Below are positions 57,430 to 64,000 of a stretch of DNA of 64,000 bases, in pieces; position 1 is the first letter of the stretch; the number at the start of each line of letters is the position of its first letter. Both the position numbers and the translations under genes were made by a program. The DNA is taken from the NCBI RefSeq assembly GCF_024171865.1, contig NZ_JAMTCN010000007.1, positions 1-64,000 of the forward strand. Reading direction: 5' to 3'. The DNA comes from Prauserella aidingensis (GTDB taxonomy: Bacteria; Actinomycetota; Actinomycetes; Mycobacteriales; Pseudonocardiaceae). Under the pieces are notes generated by a model. The model had not been told where the DNA came from and searched no databases. It saw only the letters and a list, made by a program, of their open reading frames with translations.

Positions 57430-58470
57430 TCAGGCGCCCGTGCCGCCGCCGCTCTGGAACAGTCGTTTCAACGGCGGTTGGAAGCCGGCACGCTCGAAGG
57501 CGGCCATCGCGTCGGCACGCAGCGCGCGCTGGATGGCCCACTGCTTGCCGGGGCGCACCTTCACGGTCAGGCGCAGCAGCACCGCCTCGGGCGTCACGCT
57601 CTCGACACCCAGAACCGTCGGAGGTTCGAGGATGTCCGGCGCGAGATCCTCCCGCTCGGCCGACGTGGCGAGGACCTCCTCGAGCATCGTCGTCGCACGG
57701 TCCAGGTCGGCGTCGTAGGCCACCGGAATGTCGACGACACCGACCGCGAAGCCCTGGCTGAAGTTGCCGACGCGCAGCACCTCGCCGTTGCGCACGTACC
57801 AGACGGTGCCGTTGATGTCGCGCAACGTCGTGATCCGGAGGCCGACGGCTTCCACGGTGCCGATGGCCTCTCCGACGTCAACGACGTCGCCCACGCCGTA
57901 CTGGTCCTCCAGCATCATGAAGATGCCGGACAGGAAGTCCCGTACGAGGTTCTGCGCACCGAAACCGACGGCGACACCGACGATGCCCGCCGACGCGAGG
58001 ATCGGCGCGAGGTTGATCCCCAACTCGCCGAGAATGAGCACGACAGCGATCGTGTAGACGACGACGGTCGTGATCGACTTCAGCACCGAGCCGATGGTCT
58101 TGGCTCGTTGCCTGCGACGTTCGAGGATGCCGGGCCCGACGAGATCGGGGGCCTTCTCCTTGAGCGGCTTGAGCAGGGCCGGGGTCTTGGTCCTGTCCTT
58201 GCCGTCGTCCTCCGGCGTGCGGGTCATCCGGTCGATGAGCCTGCGGATGAACAGCCGCATGACGAACGCGACGATCGCGATGACGAGGATGGTGAACGGC
58301 TTGGCGATGAGCCAGTTCGCCGAACCGGCCAGCCATTCGTTACCGGTGAGCTGCCAGATCTGCTGGCACCAGGTGCCCGCCTCCTGAATGCAGGACGGGG
58401 GTTCGCTGAGCAACTGGTCCACGGGGAGAAACGTTTCCTTCCATAGCATGGGCGTGGCGAACATGATCAT
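57430..58470 (-). CDS. Small-conductance mechanosensitive channel (MscS family)
   Basis: 346-aa membrane protein with about three helices: one near 50-70, one near 130-150, and the pore helix [20 protein letters not shown] with its Gly/Ala-packed TM3, followed by [22 protein letters not shown], the classical MscS signature. The C-terminal cytoplasmic beta and alpha/beta domains extend to 340. It opens on membrane tension during hypo-osmotic shock. The start is uncertain: ATG 58470 has no ribosome binding site, whereas a GTG at about residue 18 follows GGAAGGA. Confidence 0.92.
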   Translation of the reverse strand: MIMFATPMLWKETFLPVDQLLSEPPSCIQEAGTWCQQIWQLTGNEWLAGSANWLIAKPFTILVIAIVAFVMRLFIRRLIDRMTRTPEDDGKDRTKTPALLKPLKEKAPDLVGPGILERRRQRAKTIGSVLKSITTVVVYTIAVVLILGELGINLAPILASAGIVGVAVGFGAQNLVRDFLSGIFMMLEDQYGVGDVVDVGEAIGTVEAVGLRITTLRDINGTVWYVRNGEVLRVGNFSQGFAVGVVDIPVAYDADLDRATTMLEEVLATSAEREDLAPDILEPPTVLGVESVTPEAVLLRLTVKVRPGKQWAIQRALRADAMAAFERAGFQPPLKRLFQSGGGTGA

Positions 58471-58567
58471 GAGGGGGGTGTGATGCCGCCCACTTCGGCG
58501 GTCCCGTCGGGGCGCGGGTAAGGCATGTTGACCACGTCGAACTCCACAGCCACGGTACTCCGAGTGG

Positions 58568-58592
58568 ACACGTGCGTTAACACACGTGCGTT
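58568..58592. promoter_or_regulatory. Direct repeat ACACGTGCGTT in the mscS/HNH intergenic region
   Basis: Two exact 11-base copies (58568-58578, 58582-58592), start points 14 bases apart, each containing the palindrome CACGTG, with GTTAAC at 58576-58581. Possible regulator sites for the divergent genes. Confidence 0.4.
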
Positions 58593-58641
58593 CCAGGGGC
58601 GATGTGTGGTCGACTAGGGCAGCACCGGTGGAGGTGGTCGC

Positions 58642-59376
58642 GTGCCAGACCGACAACCGAGCCCTCACGGCGCTCACCCCCGGCAGCCGGCCGGGACTGC
58701 GTCGGAGGTCATGCTGTGCGCGCCGGCGTCCGGCGCGAACCGCGGTGGAACGGCCCCGACGGGGCCGCATCCCACCGGCCCGCCGCGCGCGGGCAGGGTT
58801 CCCCGCACGCCGGGGGCATGGCGATCCCGTGAGGCGGGCTCTGGTTCGTCCGGTCCTGGCTGGGGCAAACGCCGGGTCCTGCTGCTGAACGCGACGTTCG
58901 AACCGCTGACGGCACTGCCGCTGCGCCGAGCGATCGTGCTCCTGGTCTGCGGCAAGGCCGAAGTCGTGCACGAAGATCCGTCGGGCCTCACGCTGCACGC
59001 CGCGACGATGACCGTGGACGTGCCGTCGGTGATCCGGTTGTCGAACTACGTGCGGGTACCGTATCGAGCACAGGTGCCGCTCACGCGTGCCGGTCTGATG
59101 CATCGCGACCGCTTCCGCTGCGCCTACTGCGGCGGCCGGGCCGAGACGATCGATCACGTCCAGCCGCGCAGTCGCGGCGGCGAGCACTCGTGGGAGAACT
59201 GCGTCGCCTGCTGCGCCAAGTGCAACCATCGCAAGGCGGACAAGCTGCTCTCGGAACTCGGCTGGACGATGCGAACCGTTCCGCGTGCGCCGTACGGGCC
59301 CCATTGGCGGCTGCTGGCGCACGCGAAGGAGACCGACCCGCAGTGGCGGCAGTATCTCGGAGCGCCGGCAGCCTAG
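58642..59376 (+). CDS. HNH endonuclease domain protein
   Basis: 244 aa. The first 75 residues are Pro/Gly/Ala-rich and poorly conserved in character. The core begins at RRVLLLNATFEPLTALPLRR. A zinc-ribbon HNH module follows: CAYC (160-163), the catalytic DH in TIDHVQPRSRGGEH (171-172), then CAKCNHRKADK (Cys191, Cys194). This family of small actinobacterial HNH proteins is chromosomal and of unknown role; it is not flanked by restriction or phage genes. GGAGG lies 7 bases before GTG 58642, supporting the long form, though a shorter protein starting near the core is possible. Confidence 0.88.
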   Translation: MPDRQPSPHGAHPRQPAGTASEVMLCAPASGANRGGTAPTGPHPTGPPRAGRVPRTPGAWRSREAGSGSSGPGWGKRRVLLLNATFEPLTALPLRRAIVLLVCGKAEVVHEDPSGLTLHAATMTVDVPSVIRLSNYVRVPYRAQVPLTRAGLMHRDRFRCAYCGGRAETIDHVQPRSRGGEHSWENCVACCAKCNHRKADKLLSELGWTMRTVPRAPYGPHWRLLAHAKETDPQWRQYLGAPAA

Positions 59377-59424
59377 AGCCTCGGCCGTCCCGGGCCTGCG
59401 GGGTGCAGGCAGGGGCACGCAGAA

Positions 59425-59456
59425 GCTCCGGCGGCGTCGAAGCCGGCCGCCGGAGC
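59425..59456. terminator. Bidirectional terminator between HNH gene and hexapeptide-repeat gene
   Basis: Perfect 11-pair stem, GCTCCGGCGGC (59425-59435) with GCCGCCGGAGC (59446-59456), 10-base loop, in the 150 bases between converging genes. Confidence 0.7.
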
Positions 59457-59526
59457 GATGTCTGCGACTTTCGTCGTGCACGTCGCCGAGGAGGGAACGC
59501 CGCGGCGACGTACCGGGTCGTAGGGA

Positions 59527-60108
59527 TCAGACGGTGACGCGGGTACCCGCAGTGACGCGGGTGCCACGGGTCACGCGGGTGCCCATGGTGGCCGGGGTGT
59601 CCATGGTGACCCGGGTTCCGCGCGTGACGCGGGTACCCATCGTGACGCGGGTGCCGGAGGTGACGCAGGTTCCGCGGGTGACACGGGTGCCCATGGTGGC
59701 GGGGGTGCCGGAGGTGACCCGGGTTCCGCGGGTCACGCGGGTGCCCATGGTGGCGGGGGTGCCGGAGGTGACCCGGGTTCCGCGGGTCACGCGGGTGCCC
59801 ATGGTGGCGGGGGTGTCCATGGTGACCCGGGTTCCGCGGGTCACGCGGGTGCCCATCGTGACGCGGGTGCCGGAGGTGACCCGGGTTCCGCGGGTCACGC
59901 GGGTGCCCATGGTGGCGGGGGTGTCCATGGTGACCCGAGTGCCGCGGGTCACCCGTGTACCGCGCGTGACGCGCGTGCCTGCTGTCACTCGGGTGCCACA
60001 CGTGACGCGGGTACCGCGCGTGACCCGCGTTCCGAGCTCGGCGGGGCGGGCGACATCCGTCGACGTCGCGTTGTCGCTCGTCGCGGCGGGGCTCAGGACG
60101 TGAAGCAT
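59527..60108 (-). CDS. Hexapeptide-repeat protein, 28 tandem GTRVTx units, unknown family
   Basis: 193 aa. A leader of about 25 residues (MLHVLSPAATSDNATSTDVA, then RPAEL) is followed by 28 uninterrupted six-residue units, consensus GTRVTx, and one final Val before the stop. Most units from 5 to 25 group in threes: GTRVTR, GTRVT(M/S), then GTRVTM, GTPATM or DTPATM, an 18-residue period. AGGAGG lies 5 bases before the ATG, a TTGTCA/TACGTT promoter lies upstream, and codons on this strand end in C (ACC, CGC, GTC), all favouring the minus strand although other frames are also open. There is no signal peptide or membrane segment. Three hexapeptides per 18 residues equals one turn of a left-handed beta-helix, so a basic solenoid is possible. 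A repetitive peptide precursor is another option. Neighbours give no hint. Confidence 0.65.
   Translation of the reverse strand: MLHVLSPAATSDNATSTDVARPAELGTRVTRGTRVTCGTRVTAGTRVTRGTRVTRGTRVTMDTPATMGTRVTRGTRVTSGTRVTMGTRVTRGTRVTMDTPATMGTRVTRGTRVTSGTPATMGTRVTRGTRVTSGTPATMGTRVTRGTCVTSGTRVTMGTRVTRGTRVTMDTPATMGTRVTRGTRVTAGTRVTV
59534..60037. repeat. Tandem array of 28 x 18 bp
   Basis: Uninterrupted 18-base units, most starting GTGACSCGGGT or GTCACGCGGGT on the plus strand, with a superimposed 54-base (three-unit) order across the middle of the array. Outer units are the most diverged, middle units nearly identical, as expected from unequal exchange. No spacers, so it is not a CRISPR array. Confidence 0.95.
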
Positions 60109-60116
60109 GTGGGCCT

Positions 60117-60127
60117 CCTGTGACAGG
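60117..60127. promoter_or_regulatory. Palindrome overlapping the ribosome binding site of the repeat gene
   Basis: CCTGTGACAGG, a perfect 5-1-5 inverted repeat covering part of AGGAGG (60119-60114 on the minus strand). A near copy, CCTGTGACAAG, lies at 60200-60210 over the -35 box. Confidence 0.5.
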
Positions 60128-60180
60128 CGGAAATCAGTGGCGTTGGGAACGTCGGGGCGCAAGAACCCGTACGTGTGAAA

Positions 60181-60209
60181 AACGTACGAGGGCCGTTCAC
60201 CTGTGACAA
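60181..60209 (-). promoter_or_regulatory. Promoter of the hexapeptide-repeat gene
   Basis: Minus strand TTGTCA (60209-60204), 17-base spacer, TACGTT (60186-60181), giving a leader of about 65 bases. CGTACG occurs at 60168-60173 and 60183-60188, flanking the probable start of transcription. Confidence 0.6.
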
Positions 60210-60389
60210 GCACGATGCGGTCGGTGAGTCCGGCTGTACGTCGAGTTGCAACCTTCTGCCAGCGGCTCTTCGGCTCAACGTGCCATTCCGTCTCCGGCAA
60301 GCGGCGGACGGTGGTCGAGATGCGGCGAGCGGCACGGATCAGCGCGGCGTGGCGGCACGGCAGGTGGTCACGTGTAGGGGCTCGTCGGA

Positions 60390-60395
60390 TACCCT
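60390..60395 (+). promoter_or_regulatory. -10 element TACCCT of a leaderless small membrane protein gene
   Basis: TACCCT, 6 bases, then GTG 60402; no ribosome binding site. Confidence 0.5.
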
Positions 60396-60401
60396 TCGCT
60401 C

Positions 60402-60623
60402 GTGAGCATCCTCGAGACGACCCTGGTCTTCGCGGTGATCCCGCTCGCCATCTGCGGCGTATTCGCCCTGGTCACCCTGCGTACGAAGTTCGCGGGCCGG
60501 CCACGGTATCGCCCGGGGCAGGAGTGGGACCACCCCGCGACATGGTGGAGTGCCAACCCGGTGAGTGCCGATACGTCCGGCAGCCCGTCGACGGACCGAG
60601 GAGGTGCCCGTGGCAACTGGTGA
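60402..60623 (+). CDS. Small single-helix membrane protein
   Basis: 73 aa. An N-terminal transmembrane helix (LETTLVFAVIPLAICGVFAL) is followed by a short cytoplasmic tail with RPRYRPGQEWDHPATWW. Proteins of this look are commonly found directly before DUF5130/TPM-like genes in actinomycetes; the two probably work together at the membrane. It overlaps the next gene by 14 bases. Molecular function unknown. Confidence 0.8.
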   Translation: MSILETTLVFAVIPLAICGVFALVTLRTKFAGRPRYRPGQEWDHPATWWSANPVSADTSGSPSTDRGGARGNW

Positions 60624-61107
60624 ACTGGTCCACGACCATGAGTCCGACGTCGACCCCGCGGACCTGCCGTCCGGCGCCGTGGTGACGACGAGTGGGCGCA
60701 TCTCCCGAGCCCAGGAGTACGTACCCGATACTCCGAACGGCCCATTCTCGACGCAGCAGCTGAGCCGGATCGACGAGGCACTCGCGCTGGCGACGCGCGA
60801 CACCGGCATCGACTTCAGCATCTACCTCGGCCCGCTCGGGTCCGAGGACACCCGCGCCGCGGCGGAGCAGTTGCACGACCGGTTGGGTCAGCAGGGCGAC
60901 GACGCCGTGCTGATCGCCGTGTCGCCGGGCGAGCGGATCGTCGAGGTCGTCACCGGCGCGAACACGACGCAGCGGGTCCCCGACCGCGCAGTGAAACTGG
61001 CCGTGATGAGCATGGTCGCCTCGTTCAAGGAAGGTGACCTGACGGGTGGTCTGGTCAGCGGCCTGCGCATGCTGGCCGACCAGGCGGGGAGCAACCTCGC
61101 ACGCTGA
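60610..61107 (+). CDS. DUF5130 (TPM-like domain) protein
   Basis: 165-aa protein with a single TPM-like domain (about 50-160): IDEALALATRDTGIDFSIYL, DDAVLIAVSPGERIVEVVTG, and a helical end. TPM domains occur in thylakoid, phosphatase-like and photosystem-repair proteins, but the role of this actinobacterial branch is not established. There is no signal peptide. AGGAGG (60599-60604) lies 5 bases before GTG 60610. Coupled to the small membrane protein upstream, which may tether it. Confidence 0.85.
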   Translation: MATGELVHDHESDVDPADLPSGAVVTTSGRISRAQEYVPDTPNGPFSTQQLSRIDEALALATRDTGIDFSIYLGPLGSEDTRAAAEQLHDRLGQQGDDAVLIAVSPGERIVEVVTGANTTQRVPDRAVKLAVMSMVASFKEGDLTGGLVSGLRMLADQAGSNLAR

Positions 61108-61164
61108 CGGCCGCGTTCCGGGCCGGCATGGCCCGCGCCCGACCGCGTGGCGTGATCGAAACCG

Positions 61165-61199
61165 GCGCCCCGGCACCGATGCGTTCGGTGCCGGGGCGC
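61165..61199. terminator. Strong terminator after the DUF5130 gene
   Basis: Perfect 15-pair stem (61165-61179 with 61185-61199), 5-base loop TGCGT, 57 bases after the stop. Confidence 0.85.
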
Positions 61200-61202
61200 T
61201 TC

Positions 61203-61280
61203 GTCTTCCGGGCGCCCTGTCTTCCGGGCGCCCTGTCTTCCGGGCGCCCTGTCTTTCGGGCGTCCTGTCTTTCGGGGACC
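61203..61280. repeat. 16-bp tandem repeats between two terminators
   Basis: GTCTTCCGGGCGCCCT three times exactly (61203-61250), a variant copy at 61251-61266 and a partial fifth. Non-coding; fills the gap between converging terminators. Confidence 0.9.
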
Positions 61281-61289
61281 GGCCTCGGT

Positions 61290-61320
61290 GGTGCGTGCCC
61301 GGCTCGGCCGGGCACGCACC
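61290..61320 (-). terminator. Terminator of pepN
   Basis: Perfect 14-pair stem (61290-61303 with 61307-61320) and 3-base loop, 11 bases past the pepN stop. Confidence 0.8.
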
Positions 61321-61331
61321 GTCCAGGACGG

Positions 61332-63908
61332 TCAGCTCTCGTCGAACTCCCGGGCCGCGAGCGCGCGCGCCACGCCTGCACGGCCTTCCGAGACCAGCCT
61401 GCGCAGTGCGGGCGCGTGGTCGCCTTCCAGCCACGCGTCGGCCGCCGCGATGCATTCGCGCGTGACCGACCACGACGGGTACAGGCCCACCACGGTCGGC
61501 TGGGCGGCCTCGCTGGAACGGCGTGCCCACACCTCGTCGATCGTGGCGAAGTAGGTGTCGACGTAGCCGTCGAGCAGGTGCTTCTGCCCGGGGTGGGAGA
61601 AGCCGGCGATGATCGCCTCGTTCACCGCGTTGGGCAGCTCGTCGTCGTGCACCGCGCGTTCCCACGCCTCCGCCTTGGCGTCGGCGGTCGGCCGCAGCGC
61701 GCGGGCACGTTCGGCGTGGCGGCGGCCCGTGGCGGTGTTGTCCCGTTCGTGTTCGCCCGCGATCTCCGCTTCGCCGGCCTTGCCGTGGGCGACGAGCGCG
61801 TGCAGCAGCCGCCAACGCAGGTCGGTGTCGACGACGAGGCCGTCCAGGGGTGCCGAGCCGTCGAGCCATCCCGCGAGCACCGACAGGGTCTGCTCGCCGA
61901 GCACCGCGGCGGCCAGTGCGTTGACGAACGCGAGCTGGTGGTCGGAACCGGCCTCGGCGGTGCGGGCCAACTCCAGCAGCCGTGCGGTGAACGCGGGCCA
62001 GCCCCGTTCGGCGGCCCAGCCCGGCTCGGCGTAGGAGTTGAGCGCCGTCTGGGCCTGCATCAGCAGCCGCTGGACGACGCCGACCTCGGTTTCCGCACCG
62101 ATGCCGCGCTGCACGAGCGTGACGAAGTCGCGGGCTTTGAGCTCGGCCTCGCGGGTCATCTCCCACGCGGCCGACCAGCACAGGGTGCGGGGGAGCGGGT
62201 CGGTGATGTCGCCGATGCGGTCGATCAGCGTCACGAGCGAGTCGTTGTCGAGACGCATGGTGCAGTAGGTCAGGTCGTCGTCGTTGACCAGCACGAGCTT
62301 GCCGCGGTCGGCGCCGACGAGGTCGGGCACGTCGGTGCGCTCGCCGTCGATGTCGAGCTCGACGCGCCGGGTACGCACGAGCTTGCCGTCGACGTCGTCG
62401 TAGATGCCGACCGCCGCGCGGTGGGTCCGCAGTTCGCCCGCGCCCGGCTTGGCACCGCCCTGCAGGATCGCGAACGACGTGAACCGGCCTTCGGCGTCGG
62501 TGTCGAACGCGGGGCGCAGCGAGTTGAGGCCCGTCGTCTCGAGCCACTGGGCGCTCCACCACGACAGGTCGCGGCCGGATGCCTCCTCGAGCGCGGCGAG
62601 CAGGTCGGCCAGGGTCGCGTTGCCCCACGCGTGGCGGTCGAAGTACAGCTTCAGCCCGGACAGGAAGTTGTCCTGCCCGACGTAGGCGACGAGCTGTTTC
62701 AGGACGCTGGCGCCCTTGGCGTAGGTGATGCCGTCGAAGTTCACCTCGACCGCCTGCAGGTCGACCATGTCGGCGGCGATCGGATGCGTCGAGGGCAGCT
62801 GGTCCTGCCGGTACGCCCACGACTTCTCGATGTTGGCGAAACTCGTCCACGCGCCGGTGTACTCGGTCGCCTCGGCCTGGGCGAGGACGCTGGCGAACGT
62901 CGCGAACGACTCGTTCAGCCACAGGTCGTCCCACCAACGCATGGTGACCAGGTCGCCGAACCACATGTGCGCCATCTCGTGCAGCAGCGTCTCGGCGCGG
63001 CGTTCGTAGGAGTAGCGGGTGACGCGACTGCGGAAGACGTAGTCCTCGCGGAACGTGACGGCGCCGGCGTTCTCCATCGCCCCGGCGTTGAACTCGGGGA
63101 CGAACAGCTGGTCGTACTTCGAGAACGGGTAGGTCACGCCGAAGTTCTCGTGGTAGAAGGCAAAGCCCTGCTTCGTCTCGGTGAAGAGCCGGTCGGCGTC
63201 CATGTACTCGGCCAGCGACGCCCGGCAGTAGATGCCGAGCGGGATGGTGCCGTGCTCGTCGCGGTACTCGTCGCGCCACTCGGCGTACGGGCCCGCCACC
63301 AGGGCGACCAGGTAGGTCGAGATGCGCTCGGACTCGGCGAACACGAGCCGCACCGCGCCCTCGGGCGTCTCGGACTCGGATTCGACCCGCGCGTTGGAGA
63401 CGACCTTCCAGCCCTTCGGCGCGATGACGGTGAGCCGGTAGGTGGCCTTGAGGTCCGGCTGGTCGAAGCAGGCGAACATGCGCTTGGCGTCGGCCGTCTC
63501 GAACTGCGAGTACAGGTACACCGACTCGTCGACCGGGTCGACGAAGCGGTGCAGGCCCTCGCCGGTGTTCATGTACCGGCAGTCGGCCTCGATCGTCAGC
63601 TCGTTCGTCTCCGCGAGGTCCGGCAGGGTGAGGCCGTCGTCCTCGACGTACCCGTCGACCGGGAGCGGGGCGCCGTTGAGCGTCGCCGACCGCACGCCCT
63701 CGGCGACGATGTCCACCCAGGACTCCGCCCCGGGCCGCGCGGCCGCGAAGGTGATCGTGGTCCTGGAGTCGAACGTCTTCTCGCCGGGACGGCCCCGGCC
63801 GTCGGTGAGGTCGAGAAGGATGTCGTAGGACTGGACGTCGAGCAGGTCGGCGCGCTGCTGCGCGGCGTCCCGGGTCAGGTTGGGCGCGGGCACGGACACC
63901 TCGGTCAT
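61332..63908 (-). CDS. pepN: Aminopeptidase N (M1 family zinc peptidase)
   Basis: 858-aa cytoplasmic enzyme releasing N-terminal amino acids from peptides at the end of protein turnover. GAMEN exopeptidase motif near 274; zinc site HEMAH near 309-313 with the third ligand Glu in LWLNESFA about 18 residues later; the catalytic Tyr region and the C-terminal ERAP1-like helical domain (about 530-850) are complete. Length equals that of actinobacterial PepN. The ATG opens MTEVSVPAPNLTRDAAQQRA. Monocistronic, with its own hairpin terminator. No promoter was recognised in the 92 bases remaining to the window edge. Confidence 0.96.
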   Translation of the reverse strand: MTEVSVPAPNLTRDAAQQRADLLDVQSYDILLDLTDGRGRPGEKTFDSRTTITFAAARPGAESWVDIVAEGVRSATLNGAPLPVDGYVEDDGLTLPDLAETNELTIEADCRYMNTGEGLHRFVDPVDESVYLYSQFETADAKRMFACFDQPDLKATYRLTVIAPKGWKVVSNARVESESETPEGAVRLVFAESERISTYLVALVAGPYAEWRDEYRDEHGTIPLGIYCRASLAEYMDADRLFTETKQGFAFYHENFGVTYPFSKYDQLFVPEFNAGAMENAGAVTFREDYVFRSRVTRYSYERRAETLLHEMAHMWFGDLVTMRWWDDLWLNESFATFASVLAQAEATEYTGAWTSFANIEKSWAYRQDQLPSTHPIAADMVDLQAVEVNFDGITYAKGASVLKQLVAYVGQDNFLSGLKLYFDRHAWGNATLADLLAALEEASGRDLSWWSAQWLETTGLNSLRPAFDTDAEGRFTSFAILQGGAKPGAGELRTHRAAVGIYDDVDGKLVRTRRVELDIDGERTDVPDLVGADRGKLVLVNDDDLTYCTMRLDNDSLVTLIDRIGDITDPLPRTLCWSAAWEMTREAELKARDFVTLVQRGIGAETEVGVVQRLLMQAQTALNSYAEPGWAAERGWPAFTARLLELARTAEAGSDHQLAFVNALAAAVLGEQTLSVLAGWLDGSAPLDGLVVDTDLRWRLLHALVAHGKAGEAEIAGEHERDNTATGRRHAERARALRPTADAKAEAWERAVHDDELPNAVNEAIIAGFSHPGQKHLLDGYVDTYFATIDEVWARRSSEAAQPTVVGLYPSWSVTRECIAAADAWLEGDHAPALRRLVSEGRAGVARALAAREFDES

Positions 63909-64000
63909 CGGTCGTGGGTGGACAACAGGACGTCCGCCGATCCAATCATGGCCGCCGCCGCGCGTGCACGGGGAATCGCCAGTGCGTGGGTGGTGGGCGA

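Noticed and set aside
58642-59376. HNH gene as part of a restriction or phage-defence system
   Set aside because: No methyltransferase, helicase or phage genes adjoin it; the surroundings are housekeeping genes.
59534-60037. CRISPR array
   Set aside because: Units are contiguous with no spacers, and no cas genes are present.
59285-60103. Plus-strand frame across the 18-bp array (VTRVPR-type repeats)
   Set aside because: It overlaps the end of the HNH gene, has no ribosome binding site or promoter, and codon endings fit the minus strand better. Open only because the period is a multiple of three.
60472-63945. 1157-codon open frame on the minus strand overlapping pepN in another register
   Set aside because: GC-rich shadow frame: arginine/alanine-rich translation without motifs, whereas the pepN frame has GAMEN and HEMAH.

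Overview
The window is high-GC actinobacterial DNA: G/C-rich third codon positions, GTG and TTG starts, short ATGA/GTGA gene overlaps, several apparently leaderless genes and GC-rich hairpin terminators without U-tracts. A modular type I polyketide synthase sits beside a housekeeping block (NAD-glutamate dehydrogenase, EttA, truncated haemoglobin, aminopeptidase N, DUF5130-type protein). This fits a mycelial actinomycete; Pseudonocardiaceae is an inference from gene content, not something proved here.

Bases 1-20 kb hold the 3' end of a polyketide gene cluster. A PKS gene entering from the left edge encodes AT(end)-KR-ACP, KS-AT-KR-ACP and KS-AT-KR-ACP. It is followed by a second gene encoding the last module, KS-AT-KR-ACP-TE, in which the KR has lost its cofactor motif and its catalytic tyrosine. 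A flavin monooxygenase overlaps the PKS gene, and a two-gene ABC-2 exporter follows. Read together, the visible modules predict a chain end with C3 ketone, C5 hydroxyl, C6 methyl, C7 hydroxyl and C9 hydroxyl, released by a macrolide-type thioesterase.

Bases 20-31 kb carry transport and peptide metabolism: a Kef-type antiporter, a DeoR regulator remnant, an MFS sugar porter, a double Lrp-type regulator divergent from an AbgT transporter plus M20 peptidase, and an ATP-grasp ligase beside an S15/CocE-type hydrolase. Bases 30.5-34 kb form an oxidative-stress group (manganese catalase, FAD/Rieske oxidoreductase, haemerythrin) with sigma-B-like promoter motifs. Bases 34-40.6 kb are an oligosaccharide ABC uptake operon divergent from a LacI regulator and a GH3 glycosidase, with two near-identical operators; the best guess for the sugar is a xylo-oligosaccharide.

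Bases 40.6-42.5 kb are a scar: a large hairpin that may be an insertion-sequence remnant, a GntR/UTRA gene with a damaged DNA-binding end, tRNA-Arg(TCU), and a secreted I36-type inhibitor. Bases 42.5-64 kb are housekeeping-like: CopD/CtaG fusion, SSB paralogue, EttA, a repeat-tailed helical protein, NAD-glutamate dehydrogenase, thioesterase, haemoglobin O, MscS channel, HNH protein, DUF5130-type protein and PepN.

The most unusual item is at 59.5-60.1 kb: a small gene whose product is 28 tandem hexapeptides (consensus GTRVTx) grouped in threes (18 residues). It has its own promoter, a good ribosome binding site and a pair of matching palindromes. I do not recognise a family for it.
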